From an uncultured Caulobacterales bacterium (GTDB lineage Bacteria > Pseudomonadota > Alphaproteobacteria > Caulobacterales > Caulobacteraceae): DNA of 64,000 nt. Position 1 is the first letter of the stretch. Each line of letters begins with the position of its first letter. Of the stretch, positions 53,777 through 63,939 are shown one piece after another. The stretch lies in the NCBI GenBank assembly GCA_903900155.1, contig CAIUMD010000014.1:47287-111286 (forward strand), given 5' to 3'. The notes beneath the pieces are model-generated. The model did not search any database. It was given only the letters and a program-made list of their open reading frames with translations, and was not told the origin of the DNA. The position numbers and the translations under genes are program-made.

Positions 53777-53891
53777 AAATCTCCTCCCCACTGGGGGAGG
53801 TGGCCCAGAGGGCCGGAGGGGGCAGCGCGGCGTAGGCCGAGTAGCCCCCTCAGTCGCTCCGCGACAGCTCCCCCAGCGGGGGAGCAGATTT
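53777..53891. repeat. Dispersed intergenic palindromic repeat, copy 2 (about 115 bp)
   Basis: Reverse-complement relative of 2242-2357 (AAATCTCCTCCCCACTGGGG at one end, CTCCCCCAGCGGGGGAGCAG at the other). Its own ends are complementary. It lies between the convergent nucleoside hydrolase and guaD genes and could serve as a two-way transcription barrier. Confidence 0.78.
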
Positions 53892-53893
53892 CC

Positions 53894-55189
53894 TTAGGCA
53901 GCCCCCCGCCGATACCGCTCCACCCCCGCCAAATACGTCCGCGCCACCACCCGGTCATCCCCGAGCACCGTCAGCGCGAACAGCTTGTTCTCCAGGCTCT
54001 TCGTTTCCGCTAGCCGCCTGGCCAGCAGCGGCGTCGCGGCCAGGTCCAGCACCACGAAATCGGCCTCTTTCCCCGGCTCCAGGTTGCCGATCACCCCGTC
54101 CAGATCCAGCGCCCGCGCCCCGCCCAAGGTCGCCAGGTACAGCGCGTGGAACGGATCCAGCGCGTCGCCGCGCAGCTGCCCCACCTTGTAGGCCTCGCCC
54201 AGGGTGTGGAGGATCGAGAAGCTCGTGCCGGCCCCGACATCGGTGCCCATGCCGACCTTCACCCCGTGCGAGCAGGCCTCCTCCAGCGGAAACAGGCCAG
54301 AGCCCAGGAACAGGTTCGAGGTCGGGCAGAACGCCACCGCCCCGCCCTTGGCCGCCAGGCGCTGGAAGGCCTCGCCCTTCAGGTGGACGCAGTGGGCGAA
54401 GACCGAGCGCTGGCGCAGCAGGCCGAAGCGGTCATAGACGTCCAGATAGTCCTTGGCCTTGGGGAACAGCCTGGCTGTCTCCTTGATCTCGTGGACGTTC
54501 TCCGACAGGTGCGTCTGCATCCAGACGTCGGGATGCTGGGCCAAAAGGTCGCCGGCCATGGCCAGCTGGGCGTCGCTGCAGCTGATCGCGAAGCGCGGCG
54601 TCACCGCGTAGCCCAGGCGGCCCTTGCCGTGCCAGTCAGCGATCAGCTGCTCCATGTCGGCGCGGCTGCTCTCGACCGTATCGGTCAAGCCCTCGGGCGC
54701 ATTGCGGTCCATCAGCGACTTGCCGGCGATCAGCCGCATGTCGCGGTCGAAAGCCTCGGCGAACAGCGCGTCGACCGAGACCTTGTGCACCGAGCCGAAC
54801 ACCAGCGCCGTCGTCGTGCCGTTGCGCAGCAGTTCGTCCAGGAAGAACGCCGCCGTGTCGGCCGCGTGCTTGGGATCGGCGAAGGCCGCCTCGGCCGGGA
54901 AGGTGTGCTGCTCCAGCCAGTCCAAGAGCTGCTTGCCGTGGGCCGCGATGACGTCGACCTGCGGGAAGTGGATGTGGGTGTCGATGAAACCGGGCGTAAT
55001 CAGATGACCGGTCAGGTCGTGCAGCTCGGCCTGGCCCAGCCACGGCGACAGCTCGGCATACTCGCCGCAGCCGACCACGCGGCCCTCCTCGACCAGCAGG
55101 AGACCGTCCTTGTGGAAGGCGACCGCGCCCTCCTCCGTCTTGGTGGGATCGTCCAGCAGGTGGAGGATAGACGCCCTATAAGCTTGCAC
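53894..55189 (-). CDS. guaD: Guanine deaminase
   Basis: 431 residues starting at GTG 55187-55189. Amidohydrolase fold: GFIDTHIHFPQVDVIAAHGK (metal His pair), then LDWLEQHTFPAEAAFADPKH, the MQTHLSENVHEIKE His and VFAHCVHLKGE, and MGTDVGAGTS with the Asp. These match GuaD, which converts guanine to xanthine. It overlaps the xdhC stop by 14 bp and is the last gene of the uraH-xdhA-xdhB-xdhC-guaD run. Confidence 0.94.
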   Translation of the reverse strand: MQAYRASILHLLDDPTKTEEGAVAFHKDGLLLVEEGRVVGCGEYAELSPWLGQAELHDLTGHLITPGFIDTHIHFPQVDVIAAHGKQLLDWLEQHTFPAEAAFADPKHAADTAAFFLDELLRNGTTTALVFGSVHKVSVDALFAEAFDRDMRLIAGKSLMDRNAPEGLTDTVESSRADMEQLIADWHGKGRLGYAVTPRFAISCSDAQLAMAGDLLAQHPDVWMQTHLSENVHEIKETARLFPKAKDYLDVYDRFGLLRQRSVFAHCVHLKGEAFQRLAAKGGAVAFCPTSNLFLGSGLFPLEEACSHGVKVGMGTDVGAGTSFSILHTLGEAYKVGQLRGDALDPFHALYLATLGGARALDLDGVIGNLEPGKEADFVVLDLAATPLLARRLAETKSLENKLFALTVLGDDRVVARTYLAGVERYRRGAA

Positions 55190-56189
55190 TGGAACTCTCG
55201 TCGTTTCGGGCTCGCGCCGCTTCCTGGCGCATCAGAAGGTCGGCGGCGACCGAGACCGCGATCACCTCCGGCGCCTTGCTCTTCAAATGTGGCAAGCCGA
55301 TGGGACAGGTCAGCCGGGTCAGTACAACTTCCGAGAAACCATCGTCGCGTAACCGGCTCATGAACCTGGCGCGTTTGGTCTTCGATCCGATGACGCCGAA
55401 GTACGAAAATCCGCCGCCGGCCAGGCCCGCCGAGACCAGCGCATAGTCCAGGGCGTGGTCGTGGGTCAAAACCAGGCCATAGGCGTCGGGACCCGCGCCC
55501 ATGGCCTTGGCGGCGATCTCGGCCGGTTCCAGCACGGTGACGCCAGGGATATCGGCGGTCTCGGGACGGCTGTCGTACCAGAACAGGCGGAAAGGCAGCG
55601 GCTCGAAGGCTTTCGCTATGGCCTGCCCCACATGTCCGGCGCCGAACAGCAGCAGCGGCGGACGCGGGGCCTCGGCGCGCTCGACCATCACGTCGCCCAG
55701 CACCGGCCGCGCGCCGCGCGCGGTGGCGGCGGCCTCGCCGAACTTGACCGTTGGGCCTTCGCCTTCGCTGGCCATGATCGGCGCGACCATCTTGGTCAGC
55801 AGGCCCGGATCGAACCGCGTGCGGACCTCGAACGGCTGGGCCGCGTCCATGCGCTTGGCGGCCTCGGTCAGCCAGTCGCGGCTGTTGTCGTTCAGGCGCT
55901 CCAGGAACAGGCGCACGCGGCCGCCGCAGCACTGGGCCAGCAGCGGGCCCAGCGGATAGTCCTGGATCGCGAAATGGGCCTGGCCGCCGTCCAGCATCCG
56001 CCGCGCCTGGTCGGCGACACGATACTCGAGATTGCCGCCGCCGATCGTGCCGTCCTGGCCGCCGCGCCAGACCACCATCTTGGTTCCCGCCTCACGCGGG
56101 GCCGAGCCTTCGGTGGCGAGGACGGTGACCAAGGCGGCCTCGTCATGGGCGTCCAGGCGAGCCAGGGCGGCGCGGGCCCAGTTACGCAT
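55176..56189 (-). CDS. xdhC: Xanthine dehydrogenase accessory protein XdhC
   Basis: 337 residues from ATG 56187-56189. N-terminal motif VLATEGSAPREAGTKMVVW, then GTIGGGNLE and QCCGGRVRLFLE, typical of XdhC/CoxF. The C-terminal Rossmann part has LLLFGAGHVGQAIAKAFEPL. XdhC binds molybdenum cofactor and promotes sulfuration and insertion into XdhB. It overlaps xdhB upstream by 8 bp and guaD downstream. Confidence 0.94.
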   Translation of the reverse strand: MRNWARAALARLDAHDEAALVTVLATEGSAPREAGTKMVVWRGGQDGTIGGGNLEYRVADQARRMLDGGQAHFAIQDYPLGPLLAQCCGGRVRLFLERLNDNSRDWLTEAAKRMDAAQPFEVRTRFDPGLLTKMVAPIMASEGEGPTVKFGEAAATARGARPVLGDVMVERAEAPRPPLLLFGAGHVGQAIAKAFEPLPFRLFWYDSRPETADIPGVTVLEPAEIAAKAMGAGPDAYGLVLTHDHALDYALVSAGLAGGGFSYFGVIGSKTKRARFMSRLRDDGFSEVVLTRLTCPIGLPHLKSKAPEVIAVSVAADLLMRQEAARARNDESSSASL

Positions 56190-58539
56190 GGCTGCGTCTC
56201 CGCACATCCTCGCAGGCCATCAGGATCGCCTCTGGCGTCGCGGGCGCATCCAACTGCGGAAAGACCGTATAGTCGCCGACGCTGGCCACCGCGTGGTTGA
56301 TGGCGCTATGCACCGAGATCGCCAGCATCAGCGGCGGCTCGCCCACGGCCTTGGAGCGATGCACCGTCGCCTCGACATTGCGACCGGCCTTCCACAGCCG
56401 CACGTCCAGATGGGCCGGCCGGTCGCCGATGGTGGGGATCTTGTAGGTCGAGGGCGCGTGGGTCCGCAGGCGGCCTTGGGCGTCGTAGACCAGCTCCTCG
56501 GTCGTCAGCCAGCCCATGCCCTGGATGAAGCCGCCTTCGATCTGGCCGAGGTCAATGGCCGGGTTCAGCGACTTGCCCACGTCGTGCAGGATGTCGGCGC
56601 GGGTGACCTTCATCTCGCCGGTCAGGGTGTCGATCAGCACCTCGCTGCAGGCCGCCCCATAGGCGAAATAGTAGAACGGCCGGCCCGTGTGGGTGGCGCG
56701 GTCGTAGTGGATCTTGGGCGTGGCGTAGTAGCCGGTCGAGGACAGCGACACCCGCGCCAGATAGGCTTGGCGGATGAACCAGCCGAACTCGAAGGTCTCG
56801 CCGCAGACCCGCACGCCCTCGGGGGTGAAGGCGATGTCGTGCTCGGGGCAGTTCCACGTCTTGGCCGCGAACTGCACCAGCCGCGCCTTGATGGTCTCGG
56901 CCGCGTTCAGCGCCGCAATGCCGTTCAAATCCGCGCCCGACGAGGCCGCCGTGGCCGAGGTGTTGGGCACCTTGTCGGTGACGGTCGAGGTGATCTTCAC
57001 GCGCTCGATGCCGACCTGGAAGGCGCTGGCGACGATCTGGGCGATCTTGACGTTCAGCCCCTGCCCCATCTCGGTGCCGCCGTGGTTCAGCATGATCGAG
57101 CCGTCGGCATAGAGGTGGATCAGCGCGCCGGCCTGGTTCAGGAAGGTCGTCGTGAACGAGATGCCGAACTTCACCGGCGTTAGGGCGATGCCCTTCTTCA
57201 GCACCGGGCTCGAGCGATTGAACGCCTCGATCTCGCGGCGGCGGGTCTCGTAGGCGCAGGAGGCGGCCAGTTCATCGATCAGCTGCGGCGCGACATTGTC
57301 CTCCACCACCTGGTGGTAGGGCGTGAGGTTGCGGCCCTCGCCGCCATAGAGGTTGCGGCGACGCACCGCCAGCGGGTCCAGGCCCGTGGCGGCGGCCACG
57401 GCGTCCATCACCCGCTCGATGGCGATCATGCCCTGCGGCCCGCCAAAGCCCCGGAAGGCGGTGTTGGACACCGTGTGGGTCCGGTAGCGGTGCGAGACGA
57501 TCTCGATGGCCGGCAGGAAATAGGTGTTGTCGACGTGGAACATCGCCCGGTCGTTGATCGCCATCGACAGGTCGGTCGTCGCCCCGCAGCGCGAGGCCAG
57601 TTCCAGCGAAAGCCCGGTCAGCCGCCCTTCATCGTCGAAGCCGACATCATAGGCGGCCTCGAAGTCATGCCGCTTGCCCGTCATGACCATGTCCTCGTCG
57701 CGGTCCGGACGGGCCTTGGCGGGGCGACCAGTCTTCACGGCGACCAGGGCCGCGGCGGCGGCGAACAGCGAGGCCTGCGTCTCCTTGCCGCCGAAGCCCC
57801 CGCCCATGCGGCGCACCTCGACGGTGACGCAGTGGTCGGGCCGGCCCAGGACGCGAGCGATCAGGTGCTGCACCTCGGTGGGGTGCTGGGTCGAGGACCA
57901 GACGTGGACGTCGCCGTCCTCGCGCGGGGTGGCCAGGGCGACCTGGCCTTCGAGATAGAAGTGGTCCTGGCCGCCGATCGCGAACTTGCCTTGCACGCGG
58001 CGGGGAGATGTCGCCAGCGCCGCCTGGGCGTCGCCCCGCGCCATGCGCTGGCTGGCCTCGATCTTCAGATCCAGGTCGCGGGCGGCGGCGATGTCGATGG
58101 CGGCCGGCAGATCCTCGTACTCGACCACGGCCTTGGTCGTCGCGGCGCGCGCGGCGGCGATCGAGGTGGCGGCGACCGCGAACAGGCTCTGGCCGACGCA
58201 ATAGACCTCGCCCCCAGAAGCTTCACTGGCGGCGAACAGCTTGTCGTCGTGGATGACGGGGCTGACGTCGTTCTCGCCGGGGATGTCCTCGGCGCTCAGC
58301 ACCAGCACCACGCCGGGCGCAGTGCGGACGGCCGACAGGTCCATGCGGGTGATCCTGGCATGCGCCTTGGTGCTCATGCCGAAGGCCACGTGCAACAGGC
58401 CGGCCGGCTCGGGCATGTCGTCGATATAGACCGCCGAGCCCGCCACGTGCCGCGCGGCGCTGTCGTGCGGCAGGGCCGCGTGCACGCCCTGGAACGGCGC
58501 GGTCTCGATCACCGGCGTTGTGGCAGCAGAGTCAGCCAA
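56182..58539 (-). CDS. xdhB: Xanthine dehydrogenase, molybdopterin-binding subunit
   Basis: 785 residues. The start is TTG at 58537-58539, overlapping the xdhA stop by 8 bp; no better start is nearby. Motifs: [20 protein letters not shown], the Moco-binding [33 protein letters not shown] and the C-terminal [12 protein letters not shown] with the catalytic Glu. It hydroxylates hypoxanthine to xanthine and xanthine to urate. It works with XdhA in an alpha2beta2 complex and needs XdhC. Confidence 0.95.
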   Translation of the reverse strand: MADSAATTPVIETAPFQGVHAALPHDSAARHVAGSAVYIDDMPEPAGLLHVAFGMSTKAHARITRMDLSAVRTAPGVVLVLSAEDIPGENDVSPVIHDDKLFAASEASGGEVYCVGQSLFAVAATSIAAARAATTKAVVEYEDLPAAIDIAAARDLDLKIEASQRMARGDAQAALATSPRRVQGKFAIGGQDHFYLEGQVALATPREDGDVHVWSSTQHPTEVQHLIARVLGRPDHCVTVEVRRMGGGFGGKETQASLFAAAAALVAVKTGRPAKARPDRDEDMVMTGKRHDFEAAYDVGFDDEGRLTGLSLELASRCGATTDLSMAINDRAMFHVDNTYFLPAIEIVSHRYRTHTVSNTAFRGFGGPQGMIAIERVMDAVAAATGLDPLAVRRRNLYGGEGRNLTPYHQVVEDNVAPQLIDELAASCAYETRRREIEAFNRSSPVLKKGIALTPVKFGISFTTTFLNQAGALIHLYADGSIMLNHGGTEMGQGLNVKIAQIVASAFQVGIERVKITSTVTDKVPNTSATAASSGADLNGIAALNAAETIKARLVQFAAKTWNCPEHDIAFTPEGVRVCGETFEFGWFIRQAYLARVSLSSTGYYATPKIHYDRATHTGRPFYYFAYGAACSEVLIDTLTGEMKVTRADILHDVGKSLNPAIDLGQIEGGFIQGMGWLTTEELVYDAQGRLRTHAPSTYKIPTIGDRPAHLDVRLWKAGRNVEATVHRSKAVGEPPLMLAISVHSAINHAVASVGDYTVFPQLDAPATPEAILMACEDVRRRSHA

Positions 58540-59983
58540 CGGCGCTCTCCGGCATCACACGGGATTCGACATCCTGGCGCTCCAGGAACACCTTGCGCAG
58601 CATATTCCTTGCCGCCAGCGACCGGTAGGCCGCCGAGGCGCGCATGTCGCTCATCGGGGCATAGTCGGTATCGAGCGCCGCCATCGCCGCCTCGATCGTC
58701 GCTTCGGTCCAGGATTGGCCGACCAGCGCCGCCTCGCAGGCCTTGGCCCGCTTGGGCGTGCCGGCCATGCCGCCGAACGCGATGCGGGCGTCGGTCACGA
58801 CCCCGCCCTCGACCGCCAGCGAGAACGCCCCGCACACCGCCGAGATGTCCTGGTCGAAGCGCTTGGACAGCTTGAAGACCTTGAAGATCCGACCCGCGTC
58901 CAGCTTGGGCGCGATCACGGCCTCGACGAACTCACCGGGCCGGCGGTCCTGCTTGCCGTAATCGAGGAAAAACGCTTCTAGCGCCATCTCGCGCCGCTCA
59001 TTGCCGCGCCGCAGAATGAGCGTCGCCCCCGCCGCGATCAGGGCCGGCGGCATGTCGCCGATCGGCGAGCCGTTGGCGATGTTGCCGCCGATCGTGCCGC
59101 TGTTGCGCACCTGGGTGGAGCCCAGCCGCCGCATCATCTGGCCCAGGTCCGGATAGAGCTTGGCCACCGCCTCGATGGCGTCGACGTAGCGCACGCCGGC
59201 GCCGATCCGCAGCCCCTCGGCCGTCTCCTCCAGCGCCTTGAGCTCGGCGACTTCAGAGATGCCGATCAGCGTCGGCAACGGCTTGCGCAGCTTGGTGACC
59301 CAAAGGCCGACATCGGTGGCTCCGGCCACGATTGTCGCGTCCGGATGCGCCAGATAGGCCTGCGCCAGTTCGTCGACCGTACGCGGCGACAACCAGGTGC
59401 GGGTGACGCCGTGGACCTCGTCCTCGTAGCTGAGGCTGAGCATGGTCTCGTCGCGCACGGCCGGGAGATCGACCGCCGGCGCGGCCTCGGCCTCGACACC
59501 CTTGGCCACCTCGATGATCGGCCCATAGCCGGTGCAGCGGCACAGGTTCCCCGCCAGCACTTCGCCGACCGGCGCGCCGGCGCCCTTGGCCGCGATCGCC
59601 CGCCCATACAGCGACATGACGATACCCGGCGTGCAGAAGCCGCATTGCGAGCCGTGCTTGTCGACCATGGCCTGCTGGACGGCGTGCAGTTCGCCGCCCT
59701 TGGCGAGGCTTTCGACTGTCAGCAGCGCCTTGCCGTGCAGCATCGGCAGGAACTGGATGCAGCTGTTCACCGCCCGCCAGCTCACCGCATCGCCCCCTTC
59801 TTCAGTTTTGGCCGCCTCGCCGACGAGCACGGTGCACGAACCGCAGTCCCCCTCGGCGCAGCCCTCCTTGGTCCCGGTCCGCCGCATCGGGCCGCGCAAG
59901 TGCTCCAAGAGGGTCGTCGTCGGGTTGGCCCCGCGGACCTCCTGCACCTGGCCGTCCAGCAGGAAGCGGATCGTCGCGCCCAT
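58532..59983 (-). CDS. xdhA: Xanthine dehydrogenase, FeS/FAD subunit
   Basis: 483 residues from ATG 59981-59983 ([20 protein letters not shown]). N-terminal [2Fe-2S] ligands CAEGDCGSC, a second cluster CGFCTPG...CRCTGY, then the FAD domain ([34 protein letters not shown]). The Fe-S and FAD modules are fused, as in the Rhodobacter enzyme. It passes electrons from the molybdenum site to NAD+. Overlaps uraH upstream (TGATG) and xdhB downstream. Confidence 0.95.
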   Translation of the reverse strand: MGATIRFLLDGQVQEVRGANPTTTLLEHLRGPMRRTGTKEGCAEGDCGSCTVLVGEAAKTEEGGDAVSWRAVNSCIQFLPMLHGKALLTVESLAKGGELHAVQQAMVDKHGSQCGFCTPGIVMSLYGRAIAAKGAGAPVGEVLAGNLCRCTGYGPIIEVAKGVEAEAAPAVDLPAVRDETMLSLSYEDEVHGVTRTWLSPRTVDELAQAYLAHPDATIVAGATDVGLWVTKLRKPLPTLIGISEVAELKALEETAEGLRIGAGVRYVDAIEAVAKLYPDLGQMMRRLGSTQVRNSGTIGGNIANGSPIGDMPPALIAAGATLILRRGNERREMALEAFFLDYGKQDRRPGEFVEAVIAPKLDAGRIFKVFKLSKRFDQDISAVCGAFSLAVEGGVVTDARIAFGGMAGTPKRAKACEAALVGQSWTEATIEAAMAALDTDYAPMSDMRASAAYRSLAARNMLRKVFLERQDVESRVMPESAVG

Positions 59984-60330
59984 CAGCTGCCCCGATAGGT
60001 GGAATAACCGTACGGCGAGACCAGCAGCGGCACGTGCCAATGTTGCTCGACGTTCGAGACGGCGAAATCGATGACCACCACATCCAGGAACGGCGGATCG
60101 GTCACGGGCAGGCCGGAGGCCTTGAAGTGGTCGCCGATCGCGAACTCCAGGCGGTATCCGCCGATCTCCAGGGCCTCTCCGGCGATAAGCCGCACACGTC
60201 CGTCGGCGTCCGTGCGGAATTCCGCCAGCAGTTGAACGTTACCGCCCTCGCACCGCGACACCCGCACCACGACATCGGCCGCCGGCTTGCCGGCCGCCTG
60301 GTCGAGGATGTGTGTCGTCAGTCCGCTCAT
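59983..60330 (-). CDS. uraH: 5-Hydroxyisourate hydrolase (transthyretin-like)
   Basis: 115 residues from ATG 60328-60330 ([20 protein letters not shown]). Transthyretin-related fold with the signature C-terminal tetrad YRGS ([11 protein letters not shown]) and the His in THILD and WHVPLL. It opens 5-hydroxyisourate to OHCU, between PuuD and UraD. It is first in the uraH-xdhA-xdhB-xdhC-guaD operon, with the promoter in the gap before maeB. Confidence 0.95.
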   Translation of the reverse strand: MSGLTTHILDQAAGKPAADVVVRVSRCEGGNVQLLAEFRTDADGRVRLIAGEALEIGGYRLEFAIGDHFKASGLPVTDPPFLDVVVIDFAVSNVEQHWHVPLLVSPYGYSTYRGS

Positions 60331-60668
60331 GTTCCGCCCTCTTATCTCCGGACCGTGGGTCGATCTCGGTCGCTCCGGACGCCTTTGTCCAGCGCCTTGC
60401 CCCACACGGATCGCGCCGGAAGGCCAAGCGCCGAACAAGGGGGCGTAAGGCGCCCGAAGCGCAGGCATTATATAATAGATTTATTACTTGCGAGAGCCGC
60501 AAATCGCCGTTCGAACGGCGGCCAATTGGTACCGGTACCAGTAAAAAACGCGCGACAGGCGGCGAATGGTTGGAATTGCTGCGCCAACCCCGCTAGCAAA
60601 GACTCTGACGCTTCGCGCTCAGACGAAGCCAGCAGATGCGCCGCGCAGGCCGCCCAGAGGAACGATCG
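60331..60668. other. Divergent regulatory gap between uraH and maeB
   Basis: 338 bp without a gene. It holds an AT-rich run (ATTATATAATAGATTTATTA, 60467-60486), two long palindromes (60505-60520 and 60527-60540) and the maeB ribosome-binding site (AGAGGAA near 60656). The remainder is GC-rich with nothing I recognise. Confidence 0.6.
60505..60540. promoter_or_regulatory. Two adjacent perfect palindromes between uraH and maeB
   Basis: CGCCGTTCGAACGGCG (60505-60520) and TGGTACCGGTACCA (60527-60540) are perfect palindromes whose centres are 21 bp apart. The second has the central CG and TGGTA/TACCA arms typical of LacI-family operators. They lie 129-164 bp before maeB and 175-210 bp before uraH. 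No LacI gene is in the window. Confidence 0.5.
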
Positions 60669-62957
60669 ATGGACGAGGATTTCCGTAAAGCCGCCCTGGA
60701 CTACCACCGTCTTCCGCGGCCCGGGAAACTGGCGATCGAGGCCACCAAGCGGATGGCGACCCAGCGCGACCTGGGCCTGGCCTACTCCCCCGGCGTCGCC
60801 GCGCCCTGCGAAGCCATCGCCGCCGATCCCGACACCGCCCGCGACTACACCGCGCGCGGCAACCTGGTCGCCGTGATCTCCAACGGCACCGCCGTGCTGG
60901 GCCTGGGCAATATCGGTCCGCTGGCCAGCAAGCCGGTGATGGAAGGCAAGGCCGTCCTCTTCAAGAAGTTCGCCGGCATCGACGTGTTCGACATCGAGGT
61001 CGACGCCGAGGATCCCGACCGCTTCATTGAGGTGGTGGCGGCGCTGGAGCCGACCTTCGGCGGCGTCAATCTGGAAGACATCAAGGCCCCCGAGTGCTTC
61101 ATCATCGAGCGCAAGCTGCGCGAGCGGATGAACATCCCGGTCTTCCACGACGACCAGCACGGCACCGCCATCGTCTGCGCCGCCGCCGTCCGCAACGCCC
61201 TGCTCGTCCAGGGCAAGACGCTGAAGGACGTCAAGCTGGTGACCTCAGGCGCCGGCGCGGCCGCCCTGGCCTGCGTCGACCTCCTCGTCTCGATGGGCCT
61301 GCCGGTCGAGAACGTCACCCTGACCGACATCAAGGGCGTCGTATATGCCGGTCGCGACGACGACATGCTCGACAACATGGCCCGCTATGCGCGCCAGACC
61401 GACGCCCGAACCCTGGCCGAGGTGATCCCCGGCGCCGATATCTTCTTAGGCCTGTCGGCTCCGCGCGTGTTCAAACCCGAATGGCTGCCGCTGCTGGCGC
61501 CGAACCCACTGATCCTGGCCATGGCCAATCCCGAGCCGGAGATCCTGCCCGAACTGGTCCAGGCCGCCCGCCCCGACGCCATCATGGCCACCGGCCGCAG
61601 CGACTACGCCAACCAGGTCAACAACGTCCTCTGCTTCCCCTTCATCTTCCGGGGCGCCCTGGACGTCGGCGCGTCCGAGATCAACGAGGCGATGAAGGTC
61701 GCGGCCGTCGAGGCCATCGCCGAGCTGGCCCGCGCCGAGGCCTCCGAAGTGGTCGCGTCGGCCTATGGCGGCGTCGCGCCGATGTTCGGCGCGCAGTACA
61801 TCATCCCCAAGCCCTTCGACCCGCGCCTGATCCTGCAGATCGCCCCGGCCGTGGCCAAGGCGGCCATGGACACCGGCGTGGCCACCCGGCCGATCGCCGA
61901 CTTCGACGCCTATCGCCAGGAGCTGGAGCTGTTCGTCTACCGCTCGGGCCAGCTGATGCGGCCGGTGTTCGAGCGGGCCCGCAAGGCGCCGGTCAAGGTG
62001 GCCTATGCCGAGGGCGAGGACGAACGCGTGCTGCGCGCCGTCCAGACCGTCGTCGACGAGGGCCTGGCCCTGCCCGTGCTGATCGGCCGCCGTGAGGTCA
62101 TCAAGGCCCGCATCGCCGAGATGGGCCTGCGCCTGGACATCGGCGGCAAGGTCGAGATCGTCGACCCGCAGGCCGACAAGGACCTCTTCGCCCCGCTGGT
62201 CACCGAATATCAGGGCCTGGTCGGCCGTCGCGGCGTGCCGCCGATCGCCGCGCAACGCCGCGTCGAGGGCCGCCGCACGGTGGCCGCCTCGATGCTGCTG
62301 TCGTCGGGCTATGTCGAGGCCGCCCTGGTCGGCGGCAGCGGCGACTGGTGGCAGCACATGACCTATGTCCTGCCGATCATCCCGCGCCGCGAAAACGTCA
62401 GCCGCGTCTACGCCATGTCGTCGCTGATCCTGGACAACGGCACGCTGTTCTTCTGCGACACCCACGTCAACGTGGACCCGACCGCCGAGCAGATCGCCGA
62501 GTGCACCCAGCTGGCCGCCGAGGCCGTCCGCCGCTTTGGCCTGACGCCTAAGGCCGCCCTGCTCTCGCACTCCTCGTTCGGGGCCAGCAACTCCCCGACC
62601 GCCCGCAAGATGCGCGAGGCCCTGGCCATCCTGCGCGAGCAGGCGCCCGATCTTGAGGTCGATGGCGAGATGCACGCCGACGCCGCCCTCAGCCAGCATC
62701 TGCGCGAGCGCATGGTCGCCGACAGCCCGCTGAAGGGCTCGGCCAACCTCTTGGTCATGCCGACCCTGGACGCGGCCAATATCGGCCTGACCCTGCTCAG
62801 CGCCGCCACCGAGAGCCTGCTGGTCGGTCCGGTGCTGCTGGGCATGAGCAAGCCGGTGCACGCCCTGGTGCCCAGCGTCACCGCTCGCGGCATCGTCAAC
62901 CTGACGGCCCTGGCGGTGAACCAGGCGGCCTCGGAACGGGCGCGCGCGGAGGTCTAA
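60669..62957 (+). CDS. maeB: NADP-dependent malic enzyme, MaeB type with PTA domain
   Basis: 762 residues from ATG 60669-60671 with AGAGGAA upstream. Residues 1-430 are the malic enzyme ([54 protein letters not shown]). Residues 440-762 are a phosphotransacetylase-like domain ([40 protein letters not shown]), normally regulatory and lacking acetyltransferase activity in MaeB. It decarboxylates malate to pyruvate, making NADPH. Full length. Confidence 0.96.
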   Translation: MDEDFRKAALDYHRLPRPGKLAIEATKRMATQRDLGLAYSPGVAAPCEAIAADPDTARDYTARGNLVAVISNGTAVLGLGNIGPLASKPVMEGKAVLFKKFAGIDVFDIEVDAEDPDRFIEVVAALEPTFGGVNLEDIKAPECFIIERKLRERMNIPVFHDDQHGTAIVCAAAVRNALLVQGKTLKDVKLVTSGAGAAALACVDLLVSMGLPVENVTLTDIKGVVYAGRDDDMLDNMARYARQTDARTLAEVIPGADIFLGLSAPRVFKPEWLPLLAPNPLILAMANPEPEILPELVQAARPDAIMATGRSDYANQVNNVLCFPFIFRGALDVGASEINEAMKVAAVEAIAELARAEASEVVASAYGGVAPMFGAQYIIPKPFDPRLILQIAPAVAKAAMDTGVATRPIADFDAYRQELELFVYRSGQLMRPVFERARKAPVKVAYAEGEDERVLRAVQTVVDEGLALPVLIGRREVIKARIAEMGLRLDIGGKVEIVDPQADKDLFAPLVTEYQGLVGRRGVPPIAAQRRVEGRRTVAASMLLSSGYVEAALVGGSGDWWQHMTYVLPIIPRRENVSRVYAMSSLILDNGTLFFCDTHVNVDPTAEQIAECTQLAAEAVRRFGLTPKAALLSHSSFGASNSPTARKMREALAILREQAPDLEVDGEMHADAALSQHLRERMVADSPLKGSANLLVMPTLDAANIGLTLLSAATESLLVGPVLLGMSKPVHALVPSVTARGIVNLTALAVNQAASERARAEV

Positions 62958-62978
62958 AGCCCCTTCCAGAATGCCGAA

Positions 62979-63060
62979 AGGCCCCGTCCGACACTTCAGC
63001 GTCGGCGGGGCCCTTCAAAAGTCTTTCGAAAAGGCCGTCCGTTCGGGCGGCCTTTTCTTT
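62979..63060. terminator. Hairpins between convergent maeB and csp genes
   Basis: A first hairpin (GGCCCCGTCCGACAC...GCGTCGGCGGGGCC, 62979-63012) is followed by a second (AAAAGGCCGTCCG-TTCG-GGCGGCCTTTT) near 63029-63056, then TTTCTTTT-like sequence. The second has A-run and T-run flanks, so it can terminate both strands. Confidence 0.8.
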
Positions 63061-63067
63061 TGCAGCC

Positions 63068-63604
63068 TTACAGGATGCGCAGGTTGCCGGCCGAGGTCTT
63101 GCCCGAACGGCGGTCCTGCTCAAGCTCGTAACCGACTTGCTGGCCTTCGTTCAGCCCGCGCAGGCCGGCGCGCTCGACGGCCGAGATGTGCACGAAGATG
63201 TCGCCGCCGCCGTTGTCCGGCTGGATGAAGCCGAAACCCTTGGTAGTGTTGAACCACTTCACGACGCCGGTGCCGCTCTCGCCGGTGCCGGCCGAGAAGC
63301 CGCCGCCGCCGCCGCCGCGCGGGCCGTCGAAGCTGCGCGGGGGACGCGCGCCGCCGGGACCGCCACGACCGCCACCGGCCGGGACAGCGCCCTGACCCGT
63401 CACGCGCAGGTTGCCGGCCGAGGTCTTGCCCGAGCGGCGATCTTCTTCCAGCTCGTAGTTGACTTGATCACCTTCGTTCAGACCCGCCAGGCCCGAGCGT
63501 TCAACCGCGGCGATGTGGACGAACACGTCCTGGCCGCCGTCCTCGGGCTGAATGAAGCCAAAGCCCTTGGCCGGGTTGAACCACTTAACGACACCGTTCG
63601 CCAT
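63068..63604 (-). CDS. Two-domain cold-shock protein
   Basis: 178 residues from ATG 63602-63604 ([20 protein letters not shown]). Two complete cold-shock domains, each with KGFGFI and DVFVH/DIFVH RNA-binding motifs: CSD1 about 1-68 and CSD2 about 110-178, joined by a Gly/Arg/Pro-rich linker ([18 protein letters not shown]). Caulobacter CspC and CspD have this layout; which one this is cannot be told. It binds single-stranded RNA or DNA as a chaperone. Terminator shared with maeB. Confidence 0.92.
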   Translation of the reverse strand: MANGVVKWFNPAKGFGFIQPEDGGQDVFVHIAAVERSGLAGLNEGDQVNYELEEDRRSGKTSAGNLRVTGQGAVPAGGGRGGPGGARPPRSFDGPRGGGGGGFSAGTGESGTGVVKWFNTTKGFGFIQPDNGGGDIFVHISAVERAGLRGLNEGQQVGYELEQDRRSGKTSAGNLRIL

Positions 63605-63801
63605 ATTATCCTCAAACACCTCAATCGACGGGCTGATAGTCGGCCCGCGTCTTCCGGACGGAAGTCATGACGCAAAACCGCGCCCTGCGCTATGGGCTTT
63701 GAACGGAGAATGTCGACCGGAAGGCGGCGAAAGGCAGAAAAATTCGCGTTTGGGGCAGCGAGCGTTGCGAGAATGCCACTCTAAATTGCACGTACAGATA
63801 C
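63605..63801. promoter_or_regulatory. Promoter and leader region of the cold-shock gene
   Basis: About 200 bp between the csp start and the tRNA terminator. It should hold the csp promoter and 5' leader; GAGGATAAT precedes the ATG. No further motif identified. Confidence 0.4.
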
Positions 63802-63830
63802 AAAAAAGCCCCGACCGCAATCGGACGGGG
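63802..63830 (-). terminator. Rho-independent terminator after the initiator tRNA
   Basis: On the minus strand CCCCGTCCG-ATTG-CGGTCGGGG (one mismatch) is followed by CTTTTTTG. It lies about 32 bp past the tRNA 3' end. Confidence 0.85.
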
Positions 63831-63862
63831 TGGGTATAAACGCCTAAGGCGACTTGGGACCT

Positions 63863-63939
<77 letters not shown>

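Noticed and set aside
60467..60486. AT-rich tract as a replication origin
   Set aside because: No DnaA-box cluster or origin-type neighbours; it is better read as a promoter/operator region.
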